This document shows, piece by piece, positions 45,169-54,061 of a stretch of 64,000 nucleotides of DNA (its first letter is position 1; the number at the start of each line of letters is the position of its first letter). This DNA comes from Microbacterium sp. RURRCA19A (GTDB taxonomy: Bacteria > Actinomycetota > Actinomycetes > Actinomycetales > Microbacteriaceae): NCBI RefSeq assembly GCF_900156455.1, contig NZ_FTNQ01000001.1, positions 1,240,001 to 1,304,000 of the forward strand. The letters are read 5' to 3'. A model generated the notes under the pieces. That model saw only the letters and a program-made list of their open reading frames with translations, was not told where the DNA came from and searched no databases. The translations under genes were made by a program, and so were the position numbers.

Positions 45169-45273
45169 GGCATCCACCCTGCCATCGACCACCGACATGC
45201 TCCGGCGGAAATCGGACACGAGGGTGGGGCCGCGCCGAGACGGCGGGAGCGGGTCGGCGGACGCAGCGACATC

Positions 45274-45329
45274 GAGTGTCCAAGACACGCCGCGTCGGGT
45301 GGGGCCGATACGGCGTGTCTTGGACACTC
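45274..45329. repeat. TGTCCAAGACAC palindromic repeat, copy 1
   Basis: GAGTGTCCAAGACACGCCG (45274-45292) is perfectly inverted at 45311-45329; loop 18 bases. Each arm itself holds the inverted repeat GTGTC/GACAC. It lies between the converted 5' end of the Ada-AlkA gene and the 3' end of the MFS gene. Related copies are at 63571 and 63667. Confidence 0.88.
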
Positions 45330-45374
45330 AGCGCGCGGGGGACGGGGCGGGGGCGGGGGCGACCCGCCCCGACG

Positions 45375-46607
45375 TCAGGCGATCCGCGCGGTCTCCCGGA
45401 GGATCACCAGGCCGCCCCAGATCGACAGGGCCAGCACCAGCACGACGAAGCCGAGGAACACCGGTACCAGCGGCAGGGCGAGGAGCGCGACGCCGACGGC
45501 GAGCGGAGGCACGGTCATCCCGGCGAAGGCGAGGAGGAAGACGCCCGAGGTGATCTCGCCGCGGGTGCGGGGGTCGGCGAGCGATCCGGCTGTGGCCAGG
45601 GCTCCCCGGAAGAGGAGGCCGACACCGGCGCCCGCGACGATTCCGCCGATCACGAAGAGGATGCCGGAGGTCGAGAGGTCCGCCGCGCCCAGCGTGACGA
45701 GTCCGACGATCATCGCCACGAGACCGAGGCGTAGCTGCGTGCGGGTGGAGCGACCGGCGAAGACGACCTGTGCCACCGCGGCGGAACCGAACACCGAGAA
45801 CGAGACCGCGCCGGCGACGAGGTGATCCGTGACGCCGAGCCGGCCGGCGAGGAACGTCGGGGCGACCGAGCCGAACAGTCCCGTCACGGCGAAGGCCGCG
45901 AAGGCGGCGGTTCCCGCGGCCCAGTACGCGCGCCGGGCGTCGGCGGGGATCCGCACCCGCTGCGGCCGATAGCGGTACGACCGGTCGATCTCGACGGTCT
46001 CGGGGACGAAGGCGTAGGCCAAACCCAGAGCGAGGAACCCGACCAAGAACACGACGTACGGCAGCACGAGCGGCGCGGGTGTGAACTCGGCGAAGAGGCC
46101 GCCGATCAGCGGGCCGAGCGCGAGGCCGCCCATGTTCGCGACTCCGGCGACCGTCGCGGCGAACGTCGGGGATGCCGGGTGCGACACGCGGCGCAGATCG
46201 GCGAGGTGCGCGGTGGCCGAGGCCGTCAGGAGACCGATGCCCAGCCCCGCGACGAGGCGCGCGGCGATGACGCTTCCGACGTCGGCACGCAGCACGAACA
46301 CCAGGGCCGCGACGATCTCGAGCGCCGTGGCCGCGAGGATGAGCGGGCGGCGACCGAGACGGTCGCTGAGGTGCCCGGCCAGATACAGCGACACCATGAC
46401 GCCGATCGAGTACGCGGCGAACATCACGGTGAGGAGGAACGTGGGGAAGCCGTCCCGCGCCTGGTACAGCGCGTAGAGCGGCGTCGGCACCGTGTTGAAG
46501 GCCATGAGCGCGAGGAACGTGGCGGCCGTGACCCAGAACCCGGTCCGGTGCGAGAGACGCGCGGAGGCCGCCGGGGCGGCCACCGGAAGGGCGATGGAGG
46601 AAGTCAT
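45375..46607 (-). CDS. MFS exporter (drug-efflux type)
   Basis: 410 residues, about twelve membrane helices. The loop 2-3 motif GHLSDRLGRRPL and the drug-antiporter-like segment of helix 5 (GVANMGGLALGPLIGG) place it with the major facilitator efflux proteins. Divergent from a LysR regulator, the usual arrangement for an inducible exporter. Substrate unknown. The start has only a weak ribosome site. Confidence 0.84.
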   Translation of the reverse strand: MTSSIALPVAAPAASARLSHRTGFWVTAATFLALMAFNTVPTPLYALYQARDGFPTFLLTVMFAAYSIGVMVSLYLAGHLSDRLGRRPLILAATALEIVAALVFVLRADVGSVIAARLVAGLGIGLLTASATAHLADLRRVSHPASPTFAATVAGVANMGGLALGPLIGGLFAEFTPAPLVLPYVVFLVGFLALGLAYAFVPETVEIDRSYRYRPQRVRIPADARRAYWAAGTAAFAAFAVTGLFGSVAPTFLAGRLGVTDHLVAGAVSFSVFGSAAVAQVVFAGRSTRTQLRLGLVAMIVGLVTLGAADLSTSGILFVIGGIVAGAGVGLLFRGALATAGSLADPRTRGEITSGVFLLAFAGMTVPPLAVGVALLALPLVPVFLGFVVLVLALSIWGGLVILRETARIA

Positions 46608-46676
46608 GACCCCAGGATGCTCCGTCCGTCGCATCGAGGGAAACGAACGTTTTCGATCCGAATGATCGAGTACGTC

Positions 46677-46682
46677 TATGAT
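46677..46682 (+). promoter_or_regulatory. -10 hexamer of a leaderless mRNA (lysR)
   Basis: TATGAT, six bases (CTCCGC), then ATG at 46689. Confidence 0.62.
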
Positions 46683-46688
46683 CTCCGC

Positions 46689-47561
46689 ATGGAGACACGC
46701 CTCCTCGAGTACTTCGTGACCGTCGCGTCCGAACGCAACGTCACCGCCGCCGCGGGTCGGCTGTTCGCGGCTCAGTCGACCGTGTCCGCGGGCCTCGCGA
46801 GCCTCGAACGCGATCTGGGCGTGCGCCTGTTCGAGCGCTCGACGAAGTCCGTGCGGTTGACGGCGGCGGGCGAGGCGCTCCTCCCGTACGCCCGCACGCT
46901 CCTGGCCGACGTCGACGCGCTGCGCGGCGTGGCATCCGAGTCCGGCACCGGCGTCCGCGGACTCGTGCGCATCGGCACGTTCGCGGGGCTGCGGGTCCTC
47001 GACCTCCCCGAGGTCCTCGCGCGCCTCCGCCACTCGCACCCGCTGATCGACGTGCGAGTCACGGTCTCCGCCACGGGGTCGCTCGGGCTGTTCGACGACC
47101 TCGACCGCGATCGTCTCGATCTCGCGCTGACGGCTCTGCCCGCGGCGTCCGGTGCCGTGTCGCGACCGCTGGCCTCCTTCCCCTACGTCGCCGTCCTGCC
47201 CGAGACGCACCCGCTCGCCCCGGACGACCGACCGATCGCCCTGGCGGAGCTCGCGGGCGACGACTGGATCGACGTGCTCCCCGGCTTCGGCAACCGCGTA
47301 CAGCTCGACGGCGAGCTCGCGCGCCGCGGGGTGGCGCGGCACGTCATGGCGGAGGTCGGCGAGCTCGCCGCCGTCCCGGAGTACGTCGCCGCCGGGCTCG
47401 GTGTCGCCGTGATCCCCGACGTCGTGCCGACATCCGGCTGTCGCGTCCGCCCCGTCGCCGACGACCTCCCGCCCTGGACGGTGTCGCTGACCGTGGGCCC
47501 GGCCGCGGTGCACCGACGGCACGTACAGGCGGTGGTGGAGGCGATCCACGCCCCGCACTGA
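46689..47561 (+). CDS. LysR-family transcriptional regulator
   Basis: 290 residues. N-terminal winged helix-turn-helix (METRLLEYFVTVASERNVTAAAGRL... to about residue 60) and a C-terminal periplasmic-binding-like effector domain (about 90-288). It is divergent from the MFS exporter with an 81-bp gap and probably controls it and itself. The mRNA seems leaderless. The ligand is unknown. Confidence 0.87.
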   Translation: METRLLEYFVTVASERNVTAAAGRLFAAQSTVSAGLASLERDLGVRLFERSTKSVRLTAAGEALLPYARTLLADVDALRGVASESGTGVRGLVRIGTFAGLRVLDLPEVLARLRHSHPLIDVRVTVSATGSLGLFDDLDRDRLDLALTALPAASGAVSRPLASFPYVAVLPETHPLAPDDRPIALAELAGDDWIDVLPGFGNRVQLDGELARRGVARHVMAEVGELAAVPEYVAAGLGVAVIPDVVPTSGCRVRPVADDLPPWTVSLTVGPAAVHRRHVQAVVEAIHAPH

Positions 47562-47599
47562 GGCATCCCGGTCGTGGGGGTGAGTCCACGGCGACACTC

Positions 47600-47635
47600 G
47601 TGGCCCCGGGGCGCTGGATGTGGCCCCGGGGCCAC
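47600..47635. repeat. GTGGCCCCGGGGC 36-bp repeat, copy 1
   Basis: Two direct copies of GTGGCCCCGGGGC stand 21 bases apart; the second continues to CCAC. It begins 38 bases after the lysR stop. A second 36-bp copy with the same order lies at 55188. Confidence 0.75.
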
Positions 47636-47716
47636 AGAGGCTCGCGAGAACGCGGGATGCCACCGCGGCGGCGACCCGCGCGAGGTCGGCGCCGCGGTGC
47701 GGCAGCGCCGCGCGGC

Positions 47717-49726
47717 TCAGCGCTCCGCGACCGCGAACCCGCCCGACGGCAGGAGCACCGTGATCTCGCCGTCGAACGCACTCGTGCGCAGCAGCGTGCC
47801 GCGGGCGTCGTAGACGCGGACGGTTCCGCCCCCGGAGACCGTCGTCCGCTGCGCGCCCGGCGCGCTCGACTGCACGAGTTCGCTGCGGCTCCCGGCGCCC
47901 TCGAGCACCAGGCGCGACACGAAGGGCCGCACGATGAGCCCGTCGAGCACGAGGTCGCCGCGCTGCGCGGTGACGTTCAGCTCGGTCTGGCGCTCCGACA
48001 CCGCCGCGGTGAGCGCGTGCGGCAGCAGTGCACCGGGCGTCGGCGAGATGCCCTGCGCGGGGCCGGTGACCTTCAGCACGCCGTTCCCGCGCCAGCGCGA
48101 GAGCGACTTCTCCCCCGGCTGCGTGAACACGACCGGCTCGACCCAGCGCTTCGTGTCGGCGGAACCGATGTCCCACGCGGCGCTCTGCCCGGGCTTCAGC
48201 GTGAGCGCGTCGCCCGACCAGCTCGACTCCCCGGTCCACGACGCCGGCGTCGACACGGTGCCGTCGGTGGACGTGGCATCCTCCGCCTGCACGAACGTGA
48301 GGCCGACGCGGTCGGTGACCGAGGTGAGCGCCGTGGCCCGCGCGGCGATCGCCGGGTGCGCGTCGAGCGCGAGGGCGGTGAGCAGGCCGTGCATCGTCGA
48401 CTCGGCGCCGCTGTTGCGGTTGACCGTGCCGTCGGGCTGCAGCCCGTCGAACGTCACGCCCGTCGCGGGGTCGTACATGCGCGCACCGGCGTGGTTGCCG
48501 CCGAAGAACCAGGCGGCCTGGATGCCGGCGAGATCAGCGAACGCCGAAGACCCGGTCGTGTCGGCGAGCGCCACGAGCGACTGCACGCGCGAGTCGGCCC
48601 CGTAGGCGATCTGCACGCGGTCGGTGGGGCTCGGGAACCAGCCGTTGTCCGGCCCGCCCGCGGTCAGCAGCGTCGTGGTGAAGCCGGTGGCGTCGGCGAT
48701 CGCCGGATCGGCGAGCGCGGGGTCGTCGAGCACGTCGGCGGCCACGGCGAGCGCCGCGGGCATCTGCGAGCCCCACGCGTGCCACATCGCCGGCGACTGC
48801 GCCCATGGGAGCACGGCGCCGTACGGCCATTCGCGCGAGGACCCGGATGCCATGGCCGCCACGCCCTCGGCGAGCTCCCGTGCCGCGGTGGTCGAGGAGT
48901 CATCCCCCGCCCGCACGGCGGCGGTGAGTCCGAGGACCGCCTCGGCCGAGGCATCCGCCCCGTCCACGATGAGCCACGCGGGCACTCTCTTGCCGTCCGA
49001 CTCGACGTACTGGCCGTACTTCGAGAGGACGTCGCGCTCGATCGCGCCGCGCGACAGCGCCAGGCGCTCCTTGAGGAACGCGGCGAAGTCGGGGTCGTCG
49101 TCGGCGAACGCCGCGTAGCCCTCGCCGAGCGCCCACACCGTCCGGGCGAGCCAGTAGCTCGGGCCGGAGTCGGACGGGTCGGGCAGCTCCACCGGCTCGG
49201 CGGAGGGGTTCAGCTCGCCGTCCGGCTGCATCCACAGCACGACGTTGCCCGCGTCGGGACCGTCCGTGGTCTGGTGGTACGCCACCGTACGCAAGAGTTC
49301 GTACGCCTTGTGCCGGCTGTCGGTGTCACCGGTCTGCTGCCAGTGACGCAGGTAGACGACGGCGGCGCGAGTGGTGTCGTCGGCGTTGTACGCACCCTGA
49401 CTCCAGTCACCGGTCGCGGGGTCGAGGGTGCCGCCGCCGATGCGCTCGAACGTCCCGCCGTCGCGGGCGTCGGCGTAGGTCCACGGCGCGAGGAGCGTGG
49501 GCTCCTCGGCGAGACGGTAGGTGGTGTGCCCGGCGACGCCCGCGGGCGCCGGCGAACCGAGCAGGAAGTCGAGGTGGTCCAGGTTCGTCAGCGGGGCGGT
49601 GGGGGCGGCCGCGGCCGCGGCGGTCTGCGCCGGGGCCAGCGCCGACGCCGGCGCGGCGCTCAGCGGCACCGCCAGGGCGACCGCGCCCGCGAGGGCCAGG
49701 CCGCGTGCACTCCATCGTGCGTTCAT
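47717..49726 (-). CDS. Secreted (alpha/alpha)-barrel-like glycosidase candidate
   Basis: 669 residues. A signal peptide at 1-35 (two Arg, then an Ala/Leu/Val-rich core ending ALA). Mature part about 45-450 looks like an alpha/alpha toroid, with Trp-rich, acidic segments (DWSQGAYNADDTTRAAVVYLRHW and NVVLWMQPDGEL). The C-terminal 200 residues look like beta domains. It is the last gene of a LacI-controlled sugar operon with a GH130 enzyme, which suggests an outside glycan-degrading role. I cannot name a family, and no catalytic acids can be assigned by eye. The gene starts after AAAGGA. Confidence 0.68.
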   Translation of the reverse strand: MNARWSARGLALAGAVALAVPLSAAPASALAPAQTAAAAAAPTAPLTNLDHLDFLLGSPAPAGVAGHTTYRLAEEPTLLAPWTYADARDGGTFERIGGGTLDPATGDWSQGAYNADDTTRAAVVYLRHWQQTGDTDSRHKAYELLRTVAYHQTTDGPDAGNVVLWMQPDGELNPSAEPVELPDPSDSGPSYWLARTVWALGEGYAAFADDDPDFAAFLKERLALSRGAIERDVLSKYGQYVESDGKRVPAWLIVDGADASAEAVLGLTAAVRAGDDSSTTAARELAEGVAAMASGSSREWPYGAVLPWAQSPAMWHAWGSQMPAALAVAADVLDDPALADPAIADATGFTTTLLTAGGPDNGWFPSPTDRVQIAYGADSRVQSLVALADTTGSSAFADLAGIQAAWFFGGNHAGARMYDPATGVTFDGLQPDGTVNRNSGAESTMHGLLTALALDAHPAIAARATALTSVTDRVGLTFVQAEDATSTDGTVSTPASWTGESSWSGDALTLKPGQSAAWDIGSADTKRWVEPVVFTQPGEKSLSRWRGNGVLKVTGPAQGISPTPGALLPHALTAAVSERQTELNVTAQRGDLVLDGLIVRPFVSRLVLEGAGSRSELVQSSAPGAQRTTVSGGGTVRVYDARGTLLRTSAFDGEITVLLPSGGFAVAER

Positions 49727-49757
49727 GGGGGGATCCTTTCGATGGGGGTGGGGCGCA

Positions 49758-49818
49758 ACTCCTGCGAAACCGCCCGCCGGTCGCCCGAGGGCGACGGTGA
49801 TGGCAGCTCCGCAGGAGT
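49758..49818. repeat. Two-tier inverted repeat in the operon gap
   Basis: ACTCCTGCG (49758-49766) is inverted against CGCAGGAGT (49810-49818), with an inner GTCGCCC/GGGCGAC hairpin at 49780-49795. It lies between the GH130 gene and the secreted-protein gene and may shape the relative amount of the last gene. Confidence 0.6.
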
Positions 49819-49868
49819 CGTGACCGCGCCGCGCCCGGGCCGTCGCGGCGCCGGACGCGACGCGACGC

Positions 49869-50936
49869 TCAGTCGGTGCGCTCGAGCAGGGCGACGCCGA
49901 TCTTCGAGTCGGCCATGCCGTAGAACACGAAGTGGCGGCCGTCGATCTCCTCGATCGCGGTCGGGAAGACGACGTTCGGCACGATGCCGCTGCGCTCGTC
50001 GTCGGTATCGGGGGCCAGCAGCGGCTCGGGCGTCCGCGCGATCACGCGGCTGGGGTCATCGGCATCCAGGATCAAAGCGCCCGCGGCGTAGTTGACCTTC
50101 TGCTGCTGCGAGAACGCGCTGTCGATCACGCCGGTCACGCCGTGGTGCAGCACGAGCCACCCCTCGGGGATGCGCAGCGGCGGCGGTCCGCCTCCGATCT
50201 TCACGGCCTCGAACGGGAACGCCGGTCCGGCGACGAACCGGTGCTGCTCCCACAGCGCGAGGTTCGCGAGGTCCTCGCGGACGGATGCCACGGGCACGTA
50301 GCTGATCCAGATGGACTGCCGCTCGTCCTCGACGCCGGCCGGCACCCGCACGCCCTGCCCGGGCTTGGTCTCGCCGAGGTCCCACATGGGCCGGTGCAGC
50401 ACGGCGAACGCCTCGCTGCCGTCGGGGGCCGTGACCGTCTCGGGGAAGAAGACCGTGTCCTTGTTGTGGAACAGGTTCAGGTCCATGTCGAGGTCGTCCT
50501 GGTAGCGGAACAGCACGGGTCCGAGCCGCCGCCAGTCGCGCAGGTCCGTAGAGACGGCGACGGCGGTGCGCGGGCCCAGCGGGCCATAGGCCACGTACGT
50601 CATGACGTGCAGGCCCAGGGCTTCGATCCAGGTCGTGCGCGGGTCTTCGGTCCCGGCGTTGTCGGCGCCGCGCTCCCACCCGCGGTCGGGCTGGAGCACC
50701 ACGCCCTCGCGTTCGACGGCGACGGGCACACCGTCCTCGACGACGACGCGGGCGAGACCCACGCGCGAGACGTTGCCCTCGGCCACGAGGCGCGGCAGCA
50801 GGTACAGCTCGCCGTCCGGGCCGCGGCCCGAGGCCGGGTTGAGCACGCCCTCGGCTTCGTCGGCGTTGCCGGGCTCGGGGGTCATCACCACACCCACGCG
50901 TGTGAGGCGGTAGGGGACGGGGGAATCGGGGGTCAT
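49869..50936 (-). CDS. GH130-family mannoside phosphorylase/hydrolase
   Basis: 355 residues from the ATG at 50936 (AAAGGA upstream); the ATG at 50942 overlaps the previous stop but lacks a site. Five-bladed beta-propeller family. Seen: LNPASGRGPDGELYLLPR, GTEDPRTTWIEALGLHVMTYVAYGP with the catalytic-type Asp, and VIDSAFSQQQKVNYAAGALILD. GH130 enzymes phosphorolyse or hydrolyse beta-mannosides. It is cytoplasmic and downstream of an ABC importer, so it would process imported oligosaccharides. Exact linkage unknown. Confidence 0.83.
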   Translation of the reverse strand: MTPDSPVPYRLTRVGVVMTPEPGNADEAEGVLNPASGRGPDGELYLLPRLVAEGNVSRVGLARVVVEDGVPVAVEREGVVLQPDRGWERGADNAGTEDPRTTWIEALGLHVMTYVAYGPLGPRTAVAVSTDLRDWRRLGPVLFRYQDDLDMDLNLFHNKDTVFFPETVTAPDGSEAFAVLHRPMWDLGETKPGQGVRVPAGVEDERQSIWISYVPVASVREDLANLALWEQHRFVAGPAFPFEAVKIGGGPPPLRIPEGWLVLHHGVTGVIDSAFSQQQKVNYAAGALILDADDPSRVIARTPEPLLAPDTDDERSGIVPNVVFPTAIEEIDGRHFVFYGMADSKIGVALLERTD

Positions 50937-50938
50937 TG

Positions 50939-51766
50939 TCATCCTTTCACTCCGGATCCGAGGTCGTTGGAGGTGAAGTAGCGCTGGAAGATCAGGAACA
51001 GCGCCACCGCGGGGGCGGCGAGCACGACGGCGCCGGCCATCATCGCGCCGAAGGGGTTGGTGGTGGAGGCGGCGATCGTGGAGATGAAGTTCGCCAGCGA
51101 CACCGCCAGCGGCTGCATCGCGGCATCCTTCGTGATGAGGAAGGGCCACAGGAACTCGTTCCACGGACCGATGAAGGTCAGCAGCACCGCGGTGAGCAGC
51201 GCCGGCCGCACGAGGGGCAGCGCGACGCTCCACAGCAGCCGGAACTCGTTCGCGCCGTCGATGCGGGCGGCGTCGAACAGTTCCTTGGGGAGCTGCAGGA
51301 AGTACTGACGGAAGATCACGACGGCCGTGGAGTTGATGAAGAACGGCAGGATCATGCCGAGGTAGCTGTCGCTCAGCCCGTAGTCGCGGGCGATCATCAC
51401 GTACAGCGGGATCATCAGCAGCTGGAACGGGATCACCTGCACCAACAGCACGAGCGCGAAGGTCGCGGAGCGTCCGCGCCACTTCAGCACCGCCAGCGCG
51501 TACCCGGCGAGCACGCCGAACACGATGGTGCCGAGGATCACTCCCCCGGTGAAGATCCCCGAGTTGACCAGGCCCTTCAGCAGGTTGATGCGCCCGTCGA
51601 TCGCCGTGTAGTTCTCCAGCGTCAGGTTCGACGGATGCGGGAACGCCCCCGCGATCGAGGTGTCGGGGTTCGTCTGCAGCGAGCCGACGACCATGTAGTA
51701 GAAGGGGAACAGGAAGGCCAGGGCGCCGAGCGTCAGCACGCCGTAGGTCACGACTCTGGACTTCAT
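50939..51766 (-). CDS. Carbohydrate ABC importer permease (MalG type)
   Basis: 275 residues with six membrane helices. The cytoplasmic EAA loop is DAARIDGANEFRLLWSVALPLVRPAL, where it contacts the ATPase. The start overlaps the stop of the first permease (ATGA) and has GGGAGGAAT. No ATPase gene is in the operon; in actinobacteria a shared MsiK-type ATPase is common. Confidence 0.92.
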   Translation of the reverse strand: MKSRVVTYGVLTLGALAFLFPFYYMVVGSLQTNPDTSIAGAFPHPSNLTLENYTAIDGRINLLKGLVNSGIFTGGVILGTIVFGVLAGYALAVLKWRGRSATFALVLLVQVIPFQLLMIPLYVMIARDYGLSDSYLGMILPFFINSTAVVIFRQYFLQLPKELFDAARIDGANEFRLLWSVALPLVRPALLTAVLLTFIGPWNEFLWPFLITKDAAMQPLAVSLANFISTIAASTTNPFGAMMAGAVVLAAPAVALFLIFQRYFTSNDLGSGVKG

Positions 51767-52737
51767 GATTCCTCCCTCCCCACGAACCGGCGTTGGAGCG
51801 CCGCGATGATCAGCACGAAGATGATGAGCACCACCCCGATGGCCGCGGCCACGTCGGGGTTCTGCTGCTCGATGCCCTTCTGGTAGATCAGCAGCACGGG
51901 CGACGTGGACGCCCCGTTGGGGCCGCCGCCGTTGGTGAGCAGGTACGGCTCGGTGAAGAGGTTCGCGCCGGTGATCGTGGCCAGCAGCACCACGAGGAAC
52001 GTCGCCGGCCGGACGCCCGGAACGGTCACCGAGAAGAACTGCCGGAGGCGTCCGCCGCCGTCGACCGCGACCGATTCGTACAGCTCGCGCTGCACGTTCT
52101 GCAGCGCCGCGAGGTACAGCAGGATGTAGAACCCGAGCCCCTTCCACGTCACGAACAGCGCGATGGTGGGCATCGCGAGCGCCGAGTTGACCAGCCACGA
52201 CGGGCTCGGCGCAAGCGGGCCGAGGGCGTTGTTGATCAGCCCCGAGTTCGAGAACAGGAACAGCCACACCGCGACCACCGCGACCGATGCCGTGACGTAG
52301 GGCACGTAGAACGCGACGCGGAAGAACGCCCGGGCGCGCACCACCCGGTCCAGGGCCGTGGCCAGCACGATCGACAGCACGACCGTCAGCGGGACGTTGA
52401 TGAGCAGGAAGATCCCGACGTTGCCGAACGACCGCCACACGGCCGGGTCACGGAGCGCGGTGACGTAGTTGTCGAGGCCGACGAAGGGCCGGTCGACCTG
52501 CGCTCCCGGGGCGGTGAAGAAGTAGTCGTGGAACGACATCCACACCGCGAACACGATCGGGTAGGCGAAGACGACCCCGATGAAGATCACGTACGGGGCG
52601 GAGAACAGGATGCCGAGCGGCTGCGCCCCGAGGAGACGGCGCCGCTTCCTCCCGGCATCCCCCGCTCCCCCCGCACGTCCGGACCGGCCGGGGTCGCCCC
52701 CGGTCCGCCCGGACGTGCGGGTGAGATCGACGGTCAT
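51763..52737 (-). CDS. Carbohydrate ABC importer permease (MalF type)
   Basis: 324 residues. A Gly/Arg-rich cytoplasmic N-terminus (about 1-40), then six membrane helices. EAA loop: YESVAVDGGGRLRQFFSVTVPG. It forms the membrane channel with the next permease. The start lies one base after the binding-protein stop. Confidence 0.92.
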   Translation of the reverse strand: MTVDLTRTSGRTGGDPGRSGRAGGAGDAGRKRRRLLGAQPLGILFSAPYVIFIGVVFAYPIVFAVWMSFHDYFFTAPGAQVDRPFVGLDNYVTALRDPAVWRSFGNVGIFLLINVPLTVVLSIVLATALDRVVRARAFFRVAFYVPYVTASVAVVAVWLFLFSNSGLINNALGPLAPSPSWLVNSALAMPTIALFVTWKGLGFYILLYLAALQNVQRELYESVAVDGGGRLRQFFSVTVPGVRPATFLVVLLATITGANLFTEPYLLTNGGGPNGASTSPVLLIYQKGIEQQNPDVAAAIGVVLIIFVLIIAALQRRFVGREES

Positions 52738-52738
52738 G

Positions 52739-54022
52739 TCACTTCCCCGCCGCGAGCTGGTCGATCTGGGTCTGGGCGTCGGAGAGGAAGGTGTTCACGT
52801 CCTCTTCGCCGAAGATGACCGACTCGGAATACGCGTCGCGGAACGCCTGCCAGATCTCGACCGAGCTGACGACGTTGGGCACCTCGACGGTGCGCGCGGC
52901 CTGGTCACCGAACTGCTGGTACGCCGGGTTGGCGGCGAAGTAGTCGGCGTACGTGGTGGTCAGGTCGGTGCGGAGCGGCATCTGTCCCGTATCCTCGAGC
53001 CACTTCCCGTCCTGCTCCTGGCTGGTGGCGAACTTCAGCACCTCCCACGCGGTGCCCTTGTTCTGGCACGCGGTGAAGAGGCCGACGTTCTTCGCGTCGC
53101 TGAAGGTCCAGGTCTGGTCGGCCGCGGTGCCCTTCTCCGTCGGCACGGGCACGGCGCCCCAGTTGACCTTGTCCTTGTACACCGACACGGCCCACGGCCC
53201 GACGATCGCCATCGCGGCCTTGCCGTCGGCGAACGCGTCGCCCTGGTACTGCTCGTTGCCGGCGAGCTTGTCGGCGTAGATCGTGCGCCAGAAGTTCGCC
53301 ACGGCCTCGCCGTCGGCGTCGTTGAAGGTGGCCTTGCCGTCTTCGACGAGCTGCTTCCCGCCGGTCTGCGCGGCGTACAGCGGGTAGAAGTCGAACCAGG
53401 ATTGGAAGAATTCGCTCGTGGGCGCCGGGTTGATGGCGTAATCCGAGACGCCCGCGGCTTTCAGCTTCTGCGACGTGGCGAGGAACTCGTCGTACGTCGA
53501 CAGCTGCGGCTTCTCGGGGTCGAGGCCGGCCTTGGCGAACAGGTCCTTGTTGTAGAAGATCATGACCGGGTTGCTCTTCCATGGCAGCTGGTAGAAGCCG
53601 CCGTCGTCGGAGCGGTACTGGTCGGCGAGGTCGCCGCTGCGGTCGGTGATGTACTGCTCGCCGTCGGGGAAGTCCGACAGGTTCACGAGGCCGCCCTGGC
53701 GCTGGAACCCGGGCACCGCCGCGGGCGAGGTGTTGAACACCAGGCACGGGGCGTTGCCCGCGGTGATCGCCGCGCCGATGACCTCTTCGCTGGACGACCC
53801 GGCGGGGATCTCCTGCGCGGTGATCTGCTCGTCGGGGTGGTCGGCGTTCCAGGCCTCCACCATCTGCTGGCCCCACGCGATCTCGGCGGCGTTGTTGGAG
53901 TACCAGATGGTGATGGGGCCCTTGGCATCCATTCCGGATGCTCCGCCGCCGCCTCCGCTGCACGCGGAGAGGGCGAGGATGCCGGTGGCGGCTACTGCTG
54001 TGGCGAGAATGCGTCGTCGCAT
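52739..54022 (-). CDS. Sugar ABC transporter substrate-binding lipoprotein
   Basis: 427 residues. Signal peptide II with lipobox LSAC at 18-21, so it is anchored outside the membrane. A Gly-rich linker leads into a type I binding-protein fold (ITIWYSNNAAEIAWGQQMVEAWN; GFYQLPWKSNPVMIFYNKDLF). It delivers a carbohydrate to the two permeases. The GH130 gene suggests a mannose-containing oligosaccharide. Confidence 0.92.
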   Translation of the reverse strand: MRRRILATAVAATGILALSACSGGGGGASGMDAKGPITIWYSNNAAEIAWGQQMVEAWNADHPDEQITAQEIPAGSSSEEVIGAAITAGNAPCLVFNTSPAAVPGFQRQGGLVNLSDFPDGEQYITDRSGDLADQYRSDDGGFYQLPWKSNPVMIFYNKDLFAKAGLDPEKPQLSTYDEFLATSQKLKAAGVSDYAINPAPTSEFFQSWFDFYPLYAAQTGGKQLVEDGKATFNDADGEAVANFWRTIYADKLAGNEQYQGDAFADGKAAMAIVGPWAVSVYKDKVNWGAVPVPTEKGTAADQTWTFSDAKNVGLFTACQNKGTAWEVLKFATSQEQDGKWLEDTGQMPLRTDLTTTYADYFAANPAYQQFGDQAARTVEVPNVVSSVEIWQAFRDAYSESVIFGEEDVNTFLSDAQTQIDQLAAGK

Positions 54023-54061
54023 GTCTTCCTCCTTGTGGGGCGGGCGGGGGCCCGCGGGGTG

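Noticed and set aside
45274..45329. Extension of the Ada-AlkA gene to 45327
   Set aside because: It would translate a palindromic repeat; a good ATG at 45168 has a ribosome site and the family start.
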